From Alphaproteobacteria bacterium (GTDB taxonomy: Bacteria; Pseudomonadota; Alphaproteobacteria; M2410): 32,317 bases of DNA. The stretch's first letter is position 1, and each line of letters begins with the position of its first letter. Where the stretch lies: NCBI GenBank assembly GCA_030614785.1, contig JAUWTJ010000046.1, positions 1-32,317 of the forward strand. The letters run 5' to 3'. The translations under genes and the position numbers were made by a program. Positions 8,816-16,733 of this stretch are shown here, in pieces. Under the pieces are notes generated by a model. It ran no database searches. It saw only the letters and a list, made by a program, of their open reading frames with translations, and was not told the origin of the DNA.

Positions 8816-9793
8816 ATGAAAGCCCTGGTATGCCGCTCGCTATCAGCCGATCTGAATGACCTGAGACTGGAAGACATCGAGTTGCCTGCCCCCGGGCCGG
8901 GCCAGGTGAAGCTGCGCATGCACGCCGCGCCGACCTGTTTTCAGGACTATCTCATGGTCCAGGGACTTTATCAGGTCAAGCCGCCCCTTCCCTTTACGCC
9001 GGGCCTGGAAGGCGCCGGCGAAGTGATTGCGATCGGCGACGGCGTGGAAAACGTAAAGGTTGGTGACGCGGTTGTCGCCGGCCTTGGCACCGGCGCTTTT
9101 GCCGAGGAGGCCCTGGCAGCAGCTCACGCGGTCCGGCCAAAGCCGGAAGCTCTGACCTGGGATGAGGCCTCATGCTATTTTTCCGCCTATCTCACCGCCT
9201 ATGTCGCGCTTTACCGCCGGGCAAACCTTCAGGCCGGAGAAACCCTTCTGGTTCACGGCGCCGCCGGAGGTATCGGGCTGGCCGCGTGTGATGTCGGAAA
9301 AATGTTTGGCGCTCGCGTCATTGCTACCGCCTCAAGCCGGGAAAAACGCGAAGTACTCAAGGCGCGCGGCGTGGACCATGTGCTGGATGTAACACAGGGA
9401 TTTCGCGAATCTGTAAAGGATCTGACAGACGGCCGCGGCGCCGATGTCATCTACGACCCGGTCGGCGGCGCTGTTTTTGACGAATCCTGCCGCTGCATCG
9501 CCTTCGACGGTCGCTTGCTCATTATGGGATTTGCGTCAGGGGTCCATGCCAAACTTGCAACCAACTACGCGCTGATCAAGGGTTTTTCCGTGATGGGCGT
9601 GCGCGCAGGCGAGTACGGGCGCAACTTTCCGGAAAAAGGCATTGAAAATATCGCCTGGGTTGATCGCATGGCCGCGACTGGAAAAATTCATCCCTATATT
9701 GGAGGGCGTTTCCCGTTGGAGCAGGCACGGGACGCCATCGCCATGGTCAATGAACGCCGCGCAATAGGCAAAGTCGTTGTAACAATGCTGTGA
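8816..9793 (+). CDS. NADPH:quinone oxidoreductase family (MDR) protein
   Basis: A 325-residue medium-chain dehydrogenase/reductase lacking the catalytic-zinc residues of alcohol dehydrogenases, as in the quinone reductase branch. The N-terminal GroES-like domain includes PFTPGLEGAGEV. The NADPH-binding Rossmann motif is LVHGAAGGIGLAA near residue 145, followed by the YDPVGG signature. Such enzymes reduce quinones or enoyl/acryloyl thioesters, and the physiological substrate cannot be read here. It follows the TetR gene by 41 bp, so it may be regulated with it. Confidence 0.9.
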   Translation: MKALVCRSLSADLNDLRLEDIELPAPGPGQVKLRMHAAPTCFQDYLMVQGLYQVKPPLPFTPGLEGAGEVIAIGDGVENVKVGDAVVAGLGTGAFAEEALAAAHAVRPKPEALTWDEASCYFSAYLTAYVALYRRANLQAGETLLVHGAAGGIGLAACDVGKMFGARVIATASSREKREVLKARGVDHVLDVTQGFRESVKDLTDGRGADVIYDPVGGAVFDESCRCIAFDGRLLIMGFASGVHAKLATNYALIKGFSVMGVRAGEYGRNFPEKGIENIAWVDRMAATGKIHPYIGGRFPLEQARDAIAMVNERRAIGKVVVTML

Positions 9794-10211
9794 TCTTTTC
9801 TGGATCTATGGATTGAATTTCGGGCCTGGCGAGCGCATATTGTTTCGGTAGAAACATTCATGAACCCCTGTAATTCAGCCAGTTCTGAATGATATTCTAA
9901 AGCAATTCAGTACCGGCACCAAAATCGGTCAGCATGACTGACGTGATTGCCTGATGATTTGTCAGTACACGATAGTACCGGTCTGAAAAATTGTCTCGGT
10001 AAAGTTTTTCCAAAACGCCGGCTTGTTAATACATTACTTACCAAACGCGTTCAGAATTTGACTAACGGCGGAGAAAAAAGTGAAAGTGTCAGTATACGTG
10101 CGTAGATTATGAGTAAGAGTTGAGTCAGAAGTACACCGGTTCTTCGCCCCACAATTGACCAGATGTCGGTTCTTTAAAGATCGGCACAGCTCGGTTTTAA
10201 GAGAGGCGAAC
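9794..10211. promoter_or_regulatory. A/T-rich leader/promoter region of prkA with clustered inverted repeats
   Basis: There is no convincing gene in these 418 bp. The region is more A/T-rich than its flanks and holds several exact inverted repeats: TGTTTC-GGTA-GAAACA (9841-9856), ATTCAG-CCAGTT-CTGAAT (9873-9890), GTCAG-CATGA-CTGAC (9928-9942) and TCTTTAAAGA (10171-10180). The octamer AGTACCGG also occurs twice (9909 and 9974). I see no EcfG-type GGAAC/CGTT promoter. The density of repeats suggests several regulator sites or a structured long leader for the stress operon. Confidence 0.4.
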
Positions 10212-12191
10212 ATGACCAATTTAGCAACCAACCCCCACGACGACACATTCCCCCACGACGACATCTTCGAAGCCTTCTCCGATACGTGGGCGCGGCAACG
10301 CCACGAAAGCATGAGCCTTCGTGACTACCTTCTCGCCTGCCGCGAGGATCCCAGGATGTACGCAACGCCGGCCGAACGCATGATCCATGCAATCGGAGAA
10401 CCCAAGTATGTTGACACATCAAAGGATCCGCGCCTGTCGCGCATTCACTTGAACCGAACCATCAAGGTCTATCCCGCGTTCGCCAGTTTCTATGGCATGG
10501 AAGACACCATTGAGCGCATTGTTGGATTTTTCAAACATGCCGCACAGGGTCTCGAAGAGAGCCGCCAGATTATTTATCTCCTCGGTCCGGTCGGCGGCGG
10601 CAAGAGCTCAATTGCCGAATGTCTCAAGGACCTGATGGAAGTCAATCCGATTTACGTCCTGAAAGCCGGCGATCAAATCTCGCCTGTTTTTGAATCTCCG
10701 CTTGTTCTTTTCAATCGCCCCGAACTGTCCGATCTTCTCGAAGAGAAATACGGCATTGAAAAGCGCCGTCTCAGTTATCTAATGAGCCCCTGGGCAACAA
10801 AGCGCCTCGATGAATTCGACGGCGATATCTCCAAGTTTGAAGTGGTGCGTCTCTTCCCCTCCAAACTGCGTCAGATCGCGATCTCCAAGACAGAGCCCGG
10901 CGACGAAAACAATCAGGATATTTCAGCACTGGTCGGCAAGGTCGACATTCGCAAGCTTGAGCACTACAGCCAGTCGGACACCGATGCCTATTCCTATAGC
11001 GGCGGATTAAGCATGTCGAATCAAGGGCTTCTTGAGTTCGTCGAGATGTTCAAGGCGCCGATCAAGGTCTTGCATCCACTCCTGACAGCGACGCAGGAAG
11101 GCAATTACATCGGCACCGAAAGCCTCGGACCAATCCCGTTCAGCGGTGTTGTTCTGGCGCATTCGAACGAAGCCGAATGGCAGATGTTCCGCAACAACAA
11201 AAACAACGAAGCCTTCATCGACAGAATTTGCGTCATCAATGTGCCCTATTGCCTGCGCGTTGCCGAAGAAACCAAAATCTATGAAAAGTTGCTGAGCAGC
11301 AGCGAACTGGGTGCAGCAAAATGCGCGCCCGAAACACTAAGAATGCTGGCGCGCTTTTCTGTGATGACCCGCCTCAAGCCACACGAGAATTCCAATCTGT
11401 TTTCCAAGATGCGCGTCTACGACGGAGATCAACTCAAAGACACAGATCCCAAGGCAAAAAGCGCGCAGGAGTACAAAGACGCTGCGGGTGTCGATGAAGG
11501 TATGAATGGTATTTCAACGCGCTTCGCTTTCAAGGTGCTTTCCCAAACGTTCAATTATGACACCGAGGAAGTTGCCGCCGACCCGGTCCACATGATGTAC
11601 GTCCTGGAACAGGCCATCAAGCGTGAGCAAATGGGCGATGATCAAGAGAAAAAATATCTTGAGTTCATCAAGACTGACCTGGCGCCTCGGTACGCTGAAT
11701 TCATTGGCAATGAAATTCAAAAGGCGTATCTGGAGTCCTACGGCGAATACGGCCAAAATCTCTTTGATCGCTACATCGCCTATGCAGACTCATGGATTGA
11801 GGAGCAGGACTTCAAGGATCCCGACACCGGCCAATTGCTTGATCGGGGGATCATTGATGCCGAGCTTTCAAAAATGGAGAAGCCTGCCGGTATTGCAAAT
11901 CCAAAAGACTTCCGCAACGAGGTGGTCAAGTTTGCATTGCGCTCTCGCGCCGCCAACGAGGGCAGAAACCCGTCCTGGACCTCTTACGAGAAGCTGCGCA
12001 GCGTAATTGAAAAGCGCATGTTCTCCCAGGTTGAGGATTTACTGCCTGTGATCTCCTTCGAGTCCAAAAAGGACACAGACACTGCCAACAAACACAATGA
12101 GTTTGTCGATCGGATGTTGGCCCGCGACTACACCGAACGACAGGTCCGCCGTTTGGTCGAATGGTATATGCGCGTCAACAAATCCGGGTAA
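10212..12191 (+). CDS. prkA: PrkA family serine protein kinase (YeaG)
   Basis: A 659-residue AAA-domain protein of the PrkA/YeaG family, annotated as a serine kinase, with peptidase activity also proposed for some members. In enterobacteria the yeaGH pair is part of the stationary-phase and nitrogen-starvation response. The AAA Walker A, GPVGGGKSS, is at residues 125-133; the C-terminal PrkA domain has the typical RSRAANEGRNPSWTSYEKLR segment. I chose the ATG at 10212 (MTNLATNPHDD), with AAGAGAGG upstream; the frame is open 19 codons further but unsupported. It is the first gene of prkA-yeaH-spoVR. Confidence 0.95.
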   Translation: MTNLATNPHDDTFPHDDIFEAFSDTWARQRHESMSLRDYLLACREDPRMYATPAERMIHAIGEPKYVDTSKDPRLSRIHLNRTIKVYPAFASFYGMEDTIERIVGFFKHAAQGLEESRQIIYLLGPVGGGKSSIAECLKDLMEVNPIYVLKAGDQISPVFESPLVLFNRPELSDLLEEKYGIEKRRLSYLMSPWATKRLDEFDGDISKFEVVRLFPSKLRQIAISKTEPGDENNQDISALVGKVDIRKLEHYSQSDTDAYSYSGGLSMSNQGLLEFVEMFKAPIKVLHPLLTATQEGNYIGTESLGPIPFSGVVLAHSNEAEWQMFRNNKNNEAFIDRICVINVPYCLRVAEETKIYEKLLSSSELGAAKCAPETLRMLARFSVMTRLKPHENSNLFSKMRVYDGDQLKDTDPKAKSAQEYKDAAGVDEGMNGISTRFAFKVLSQTFNYDTEEVAADPVHMMYVLEQAIKREQMGDDQEKKYLEFIKTDLAPRYAEFIGNEIQKAYLESYGEYGQNLFDRYIAYADSWIEEQDFKDPDTGQLLDRGIIDAELSKMEKPAGIANPKDFRNEVVKFALRSRAANEGRNPSWTSYEKLRSVIEKRMFSQVEDLLPVISFESKKDTDTANKHNEFVDRMLARDYTERQVRRLVEWYMRVNKSG

Positions 12192-12210
12192 GCCCTCCAT
12201 GCAGGGGCTT
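12190..12210 (+). terminator. Hairpin between prkA and yeaH
   Basis: AAGCCCT (12190-12196) pairs with GGGGCTT (12204-12210), including one G-T pair, across a seven-base loop; it overlaps the prkA stop codon. No T-run follows. It may set the prkA:yeaH ratio by mRNA processing or partial termination rather than end the operon. Confidence 0.35.
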
Positions 12211-12279
12211 CCTTTCGGTCATGATGATCTTTCCTCATGGCAGCCAAAACAAGACACGCGTTGAACCAGGAAACTTTCT

Positions 12280-13596
12280 ATGTCTTATTTCATCGACCGA
12301 AGACTGAACCCGAAGGGCAAGAGCCTTGGCAATCGCCAACGGTTCTTGCGCCGGGCACGCAGCCAGATAAAAAAGGCGGTGCAGGACTCGCTGAAGGATC
12401 GATCCGTCTCGGACTTTGAAAAGAACCAGAAAATTTCAATTCCTGCCAAGGGAACCACCGAGCCCTTTTTCCATCACGCCAGCAAAGGCGGCACCCGGGA
12501 TTTCGTTCATCCCGGTAACAAGGAGTTCGACGCAGGCGATCGCATTCGCAAGCCCCCGGGCGGCGGAGGCGGCGAGGGCCAGGGCAAGGACGCTTCGGAC
12601 GGCGGCGAGGGAGAGGATGAATTTTCCTTCACCCTCACTCAGGATGAAGTTCTCGACATCTTCTTTGAAGATCTTGAGTTACCCAATATGACCAAGACCT
12701 CTTTGAAACAGGTCAAGAAAATGGCCTACCAGAGGGCTGGTGTCACCGTCGCCGGGGCACCGACCAACCTCAACCTGATCCGCACCATGCGCAACTCCTT
12801 TGGTCGGCGTCTGGCACTCAATCGCCCAAGCACTGCCGATATTGAAGCTCTCAAGGAGCGCCTCTTTGAGCTCGAGGCAAAAGCAGATCGGCACGTCGAG
12901 GATCACGCCGAAATCAAGCGCATCCTCAAGAAGATGGACGAACTTGAAGCCAAACGACGTTGGGTTCCCTATATTGACCCGATGGACGTGCGCTACAATG
13001 CGTTCGAGCAGAGGCCGGTTCCATCAAGCCAGGCCGTCATGTTTTGTCTGATGGATGTTTCCGGATCCATGGGGGAGCGCGAAAAGGATCTTGCCAAGCG
13101 GTTTTACATTCTTCTCCACCTGTTCCTGAAGCGCCGCTATGAAAAGGTCGACACTGTTTTCATTCGCCATACTCACACGGCTCAGGAAGTCGACGAAGAA
13201 ACCTTCTTCTATTCCCGGCAGTCAGGCGGCACAATCGTCTCAACCGCACTTGATGTCATGTTGAAAGTCTGGGAGGACCGCTATCCCGCCGACGAGTGGA
13301 ATGTTTACGGGGCTCAAGCGTCAGATGGCTACACGCAATCCGGTGACGCACAGCGTTGTATTGAACTTCTGACCCAGGAAATTCTGCCCAGGTGTCAGTA
13401 TTATTCCTATATTGAAATTCTCGACGAGCGCGAAATGGAAGTCTTCGCGGACGACGAAAGCGGTGCCGAATTGTGGCGGACCTCCCGCACGATTTTTAAT
13501 GACTGGCCCAATTTCAACACCAAACGAATTTCATCCCCCGGTGATATTTTCCCGGTCTTCCGGGAACTGTTCTCAAAGGAAGCAGCAAGTGAGTGA
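12280..13596 (+). CDS. yeaH: YeaH/YhbH family protein (DUF444)
   Basis: A 438-residue cytoplasmic protein that accompanies PrkA in many bacteria. The N-terminus MSYFIDRRLNPKGKSLGNRQRFLRR is characteristic, followed by a glycine-rich acidic linker (around residue 88). The C-terminal half is a von Willebrand A-like domain with the MIDAS-type motif DVSGSMGE and a later SGGTIVSTAL segment. The biochemical role is unknown; in E. coli it acts with YeaG in stress adaptation. CCAGGA lies eight bases before the ATG. Its stop overlaps the spoVR start by eight bases, showing translational coupling. Confidence 0.95.
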   Translation: MSYFIDRRLNPKGKSLGNRQRFLRRARSQIKKAVQDSLKDRSVSDFEKNQKISIPAKGTTEPFFHHASKGGTRDFVHPGNKEFDAGDRIRKPPGGGGGEGQGKDASDGGEGEDEFSFTLTQDEVLDIFFEDLELPNMTKTSLKQVKKMAYQRAGVTVAGAPTNLNLIRTMRNSFGRRLALNRPSTADIEALKERLFELEAKADRHVEDHAEIKRILKKMDELEAKRRWVPYIDPMDVRYNAFEQRPVPSSQAVMFCLMDVSGSMGEREKDLAKRFYILLHLFLKRRYEKVDTVFIRHTHTAQEVDEETFFYSRQSGGTIVSTALDVMLKVWEDRYPADEWNVYGAQASDGYTQSGDAQRCIELLTQEILPRCQYYSYIEILDEREMEVFADDESGAELWRTSRTIFNDWPNFNTKRISSPGDIFPVFRELFSKEAASE

Positions 13597-15163
13597 TATA
13601 ACAAATTCAGCAAAAGACCTCACCCAAAGCCCTGTTGAGAAGGCCGCATCAGACAAACTTCTCTTCAATTCCGCCGAGTGGGATTTCGAAACCCTGCAAA
13701 CGGTTTTCGATGCCATCCGCGATATTGCCGACAATGACCTGGGTCTTGACTATTACCCCAACCAGATCGAGATCATCGCGTCGGAGCAAATGCTTGACGC
13801 CTACTCGTCTCACGGCATGCCACTCATGTACGGTCACTGGTCCTTTGGCAAAACCTTTGCCCGCGAATCCCACTTCTACTCCAAGGGCATGTCGGCCCTG
13901 GCCTACGAGATCGTGATCAATTCCAATCCCTGCATTTCCTTCCTGATGGAAGAAAACACCATGACCATGCAGACGCTGGTCATTGCCCATGCAGCCTTTG
14001 GCCACAATCACTTCTTTAAAAACAATTATCTTTTTCGCCAGTGGACCGACGCCGATGCCATCCTCGACTATCTGGATTTCGCCAAAAAATTTATCGCCAA
14101 ATGCGAGGAAGAATATGGCTATGAAGCAGTTGAGTTGACACTCGACAGTGCTCATGCACTGATGGGCCAGGGCGTCTTCCGTTATTCGCGAGCCCTCAAG
14201 CTGTCCGATGAAAAACAGCGCGAGCGACTGCGTCGGCGCCTCGCCCATGAACGTAAAACCTTCAATGATCTGTGGCGCACCGTTCCGGCCCTCTCCTCTC
14301 TGGAACCACCGGAAGATGACGACGAAGATCTGGCCCTGAATGAGGCGCTCTCTCTGCCTGAAGAAAACATTCTCTATTTCCTGGAAAAGCACAGTCCGGT
14401 TCTGCAATTGTGGCAAAGAGAACTTTTGCGCATTGTACGGACGGTATCGCAATATTTCTACCCGCAGAAACAAACCAAGATCATGAATGAAGGATGCGCG
14501 ACATTTGTGCACCACTATATCATGAATGAGCTTCATCGTCGTGGTCAGATCGGCGACGGCTCGTTGCTCGAATTCATTCAGAGCCACACCGGTGTGATTT
14601 TTCAACCCGACTTTGACGACCCGCGCTACTCCGGCTTCAACCCCTATGCTCTGGGGTTTGCCATGATGAGTGACATCAAGCGCATCTGCACCCAACCCGA
14701 AGCGGAGGATCGTGAGTGGTTTCCCGACATCGCGGGTTGCGGAGACTGGCGCGGCGTTCTCAAGGATGCCTGGCACAACTACCGGGACGAGAGCTTCATC
14801 CTGCAGTTTCTAAGTCCGAAACTCATGCGCGACTTCAGGCTGTTTTCCCTGCACGACGAAGCCCGCGAGCCCTTCGTGGAAATTTCTGCCATTCACAATG
14901 AGCGCGGTTACCGCCAGGTCCGCCAAACCCTTGCTGAAATGCATGATGTCGGAAACCTTGAACCCAATATCCAGGTGGTCAGAGCCGACATGAAAGGTGA
15001 CAGAACCCTCTCTCTCCAGCACATGATGCACAAGGGCAAACCGCTCGACCAGAAGTCCGCCGGTGAAGTGCTCAAGCACGTCAGCCAGCTCTGGGGCTAT
15101 GACGTCCAAATGATCGACCCTGAAAACTCTGAAGAACCGGAGAAAAATGTTGCAGCGGCCTGA
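13589..15163 (+). CDS. SpoVR family protein (YcgB-like)
   Basis: A 524-residue protein of the SpoVR/YcgB family, the usual third partner of PrkA and YeaH. The family name comes from a Bacillus spore-cortex gene, but non-sporulating proteobacteria carry it as a stress-linked gene of unknown activity. Diagnostic segments are GLDYYPNQIEIIASEQMLDAY, GMPLMYGHWSFGK and NEGCATFVHHYIMN, the last with conserved histidines. I chose the GTG at 13589 (MSDITNSAK), with AAGGA eight bases upstream; it lies inside the end of yeaH. The gene is convergent with the tRNA-Gly/dcd unit. Confidence 0.95.
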   Translation: MSDITNSAKDLTQSPVEKAASDKLLFNSAEWDFETLQTVFDAIRDIADNDLGLDYYPNQIEIIASEQMLDAYSSHGMPLMYGHWSFGKTFARESHFYSKGMSALAYEIVINSNPCISFLMEENTMTMQTLVIAHAAFGHNHFFKNNYLFRQWTDADAILDYLDFAKKFIAKCEEEYGYEAVELTLDSAHALMGQGVFRYSRALKLSDEKQRERLRRRLAHERKTFNDLWRTVPALSSLEPPEDDDEDLALNEALSLPEENILYFLEKHSPVLQLWQRELLRIVRTVSQYFYPQKQTKIMNEGCATFVHHYIMNELHRRGQIGDGSLLEFIQSHTGVIFQPDFDDPRYSGFNPYALGFAMMSDIKRICTQPEAEDREWFPDIAGCGDWRGVLKDAWHNYRDESFILQFLSPKLMRDFRLFSLHDEAREPFVEISAIHNERGYRQVRQTLAEMHDVGNLEPNIQVVRADMKGDRTLSLQHMMHKGKPLDQKSAGEVLKHVSQLWGYDVQMIDPENSEEPEKNVAAA

Positions 15164-15167
15164 TAGC

Positions 15168-15200
15168 GCGGTAATCGGGAGCGGGTGAAGAGAATCGAGC
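15168..15200 (-). repeat. Partial duplicate of the tRNA-Gly 3' end (att-like)
   Basis: These 33 bases match 15262-15294 at 31 of 33 positions, in the same orientation, 94 bp apart. The shared segment is part of the T arm, the acceptor 3' strand and about nine bases past the CCA. This is the portion of a tRNA gene that site-specific integrases commonly use as att core. Mismatches are at 15177/15271 (altering the CCA) and 15199/15293. Confidence 0.7.
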
Positions 15201-15202
15201 CC

Positions 15203-15227
15203 GTGCAAAACACAACCTGTTTTGCAC
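15203..15227. repeat. Perfect 9-bp inverted repeat downstream of tRNA-Gly
   Basis: GTGCAAAAC pairs exactly with GTTTTGCAC across the seven-base loop ACAACCT. It lies between the two copies of the tRNA 3' end, after spoVR on the plus strand and after tRNA-Gly on the minus strand. It may end or stabilise one of the convergent transcripts, although neither side has a T-run. Confidence 0.45.
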
Positions 15228-15270
15228 CGCCCCGGGGTTCCTCGAGAATGATCACCGCTGTGCGGTAATC

Positions 15271-15344
15271 TGGAGCGGGTGAAGAGAATCGAACTCTCGT
15301 CTTTAGCTTGGGAAGCTGCTGCTCTACCATTGAGCTACACCCGC
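15271..15344 (-). tRNA. tRNA-Gly (anticodon CCC)
   Basis: The 74-nt minus-strand gene folds as a cloverleaf with a GCGGGTG acceptor pairing with CACCCGC, discriminator T and an encoded CCA. The D arm is GCTC-AATGGTA-GAGC, the anticodon loop is TTCCCAA (CCC, reading GGG codons), and the T arm is GAGAG-TTCGATT-CTCTT. The anticodon stem GCAGC/GCTAA has only three Watson-Crick pairs next to the loop, with G-A and C-A mismatches at its outer end. It starts 17 nt after the dcd stop on the same strand and is probably released from the dcd transcript. Confidence 0.93.
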
Positions 15345-15361
15345 AGGAATTCGCCACACCC

Positions 15362-16450
15362 TTACATCACAAAATGCTTGGAGAGCTTCAGGCCCTGCGC
15401 CTGATAATTGGAGCCAATGTCCTGGCCATAAATTTCATCGGGCCGTTCTATCATATGTTCAAAGACAAAACGACCAACGATCTGGTTGTCTTCCAGAATG
15501 AACGGGACGTCATGACTGCGCACTTCCAGAACCGCCCGCGCGCCGGAACCCCCGGATTTGGAATGGCCAAAGCCCGGATCAAAGAACCCCGCATAGTGCA
15601 CCCGGAATTCACCCACAAGCGGATTAAACGGCTCCATTTCAGCAGCATAATCCGGCGGAATGTGAATCGCTTCCTTTGAAACAAGAATATAAAATTCATC
15701 CGGATCAAGAATAAGGCGCCCTGGATGTTCGGCGATCACCGGCTCCCAAAAATCCCTTGCACGCAACAGACCTGGTTTGTCCACATCAACAAGCCCCGCA
15801 TGGCGCCTCGCACGGTAGCCGACAAGCCCTGTGTCATTCACGGGCTGGAGATCAACCGTGCAGGCAATCCCGCCGTCAATATCAGCGTCGCCAGCAATGA
15901 TCGCTTCCTGCTCCTGAAGCCGCATCAACTCACTGTCGCTGAATGTTGGCGTTCCCCGGCGCAGACGCAGCTGATTAAGCCGCGTCCCCGGCCGCACCAG
16001 GATGCTGAAGGTTCTGGGAGAAATTTCAATGTAGAGCGGCCCGTGGTACCCCGCCTCCACACGGTCAAAGGACGTGGCACCATCTGCAATCAGCCGTGTA
16101 AAGACGTCAAGGCGCCCCGTTGAGCTTTTCGGGTTCGCGACGCCGGATATTCGCTCCGACAGCTTGAGGCTTTCCATCAACGGCACAAGATAAACGCAGC
16201 CGGTCTCCAGCACAGCACCGCCGGTCAGATCAATCTCGTGCATAACAACGGTTTCAAGTTTGTCCGCCACAAGATTACCCCGCCCGGGCAGAAAACTCGC
16301 CCTGATGCGATAGGCACGGGCCCCAAGGCGCAGATCAAGGCTCGCCGGCTGAACCTGCTCATCAAGGACCGCAGGCTGCCCGCAAATCTCGTGATCGCGG
16401 ATCAGCGCCCGCAATGTCTGGCTTGGCAAAATACCGCTGGTGCGTGCCAT
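15362..16450 (-). CDS. dcd: 2'-deoxycytidine 5'-triphosphate deaminase, double-length form
   Basis: This enzyme deaminates dCTP to dUTP, feeding dTMP synthesis. At 362 residues it is about twice the E. coli Dcd (193), and two dUTPase-fold halves can be read. The first has QPASLDLRLG (34-43), NPKSSTGRLD (106-115) and YIEISPRTFSILVRPG (140-155) with the likely catalytic Glu142. The second has LDPDEFYILVSKEAIHIPP, EMEPFNPLVGEF (271-282), AGFFDPGFG and AVLEVRSHDVPFILEDNQ. Long Dcd proteins of this type are common in alphaproteobacteria. GAGGG precedes the ATG. A good promoter with two DnaA boxes lies upstream, and tRNA-Gly follows at 17 nt. Confidence 0.93.
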   Translation of the reverse strand: MARTSGILPSQTLRALIRDHEICGQPAVLDEQVQPASLDLRLGARAYRIRASFLPGRGNLVADKLETVVMHEIDLTGGAVLETGCVYLVPLMESLKLSERISGVANPKSSTGRLDVFTRLIADGATSFDRVEAGYHGPLYIEISPRTFSILVRPGTRLNQLRLRRGTPTFSDSELMRLQEQEAIIAGDADIDGGIACTVDLQPVNDTGLVGYRARRHAGLVDVDKPGLLRARDFWEPVIAEHPGRLILDPDEFYILVSKEAIHIPPDYAAEMEPFNPLVGEFRVHYAGFFDPGFGHSKSGGSGARAVLEVRSHDVPFILEDNQIVGRFVFEHMIERPDEIYGQDIGSNYQAQGLKLSKHFVM

Positions 16451-16535
16451 TCAAATCCCTCAAAAAAAATTCTGCAACAAAACTGGCAACCCTTCGCACA
16501 AGTCCCGAGCGACTCGCTTTGCCTCTATATTTTTC

Positions 16536-16565
16536 TTTATATTTCAATGCGTTAGGGTCTGCCAA
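16536..16565 (-). promoter_or_regulatory. dcd promoter
   Basis: Read on the minus strand, TTGGCA (16565-16560) is followed after 18 bp by TATAAA (16541-16536), in A/T-rich DNA. Transcription would start near 16529, giving a leader of about 80 nt before the dcd ATG. Confidence 0.5.
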
Positions 16566-16573
16566 GCGCGAAG

Positions 16574-16594
16574 TCATCCACAGGTTTATCCACA
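16574..16594 (+). promoter_or_regulatory. Two DnaA boxes upstream of the dcd promoter
   Basis: TTATCCACA (16586-16594) is an exact consensus DnaA box, and TCATCCACA (16574-16582) differs at one position. They are direct repeats 12 bp apart. The nearer one is only 8 bp outside the -35 hexamer of the dcd promoter, a position suited to activation or repression by DnaA. Confidence 0.6.
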
Positions 16595-16662
16595 GGAGGA
16601 AAATCGGATAACTCCAGCAAAACCGCCATTTTACATGGTTAACAAAGGGTAAATGCTGCATA

Positions 16663-16696
16663 TTACCCCCACGGGGGTAAAGTGATGAGCTATCAC
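16663..16696. promoter_or_regulatory. Operator-like palindromes upstream of metZ
   Basis: TTACCCCCACGGGGGTAA (16663-16680) is a perfect 8-bp inverted repeat with a two-base centre. It is followed by GTGAT-GAGCT-ATCAC (16682-16696). The second ends three bases before the -35 hexamer of the metZ promoter. Both could be protein-binding sites for methionine or nucleotide regulation; no regulator is identified. Confidence 0.4.
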
Positions 16697-16699
16697 GAC

Positions 16700-16728
16700 T
16701 TGACCCGGGCGTCCATGACCCTTATTGG
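16700..16728 (+). promoter_or_regulatory. metZ promoter
   Basis: TTGACC (16700-16705), a 17-bp spacer and TATTGG (16723-16728) form a plausible promoter. The expected start near 16735 coincides with the 5' end of the SAM-II aptamer, which supports the call. Confidence 0.5.
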
Positions 16729-16733
16729 GTAGC

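Noticed and set aside
16500-16660. Replication origin, suggested by DnaA boxes next to an A/T-rich stretch
   Set aside because: Only two boxes are present, there is no dnaA, parA or hemE context, and the A/T-rich part is explained by the dcd promoter.
16605-16660. CtrA site (TTAA-N7-TTAA) upstream of metZ
   Set aside because: Only one half-site, around GTTAAC, is present; the second half does not match at the right distance.
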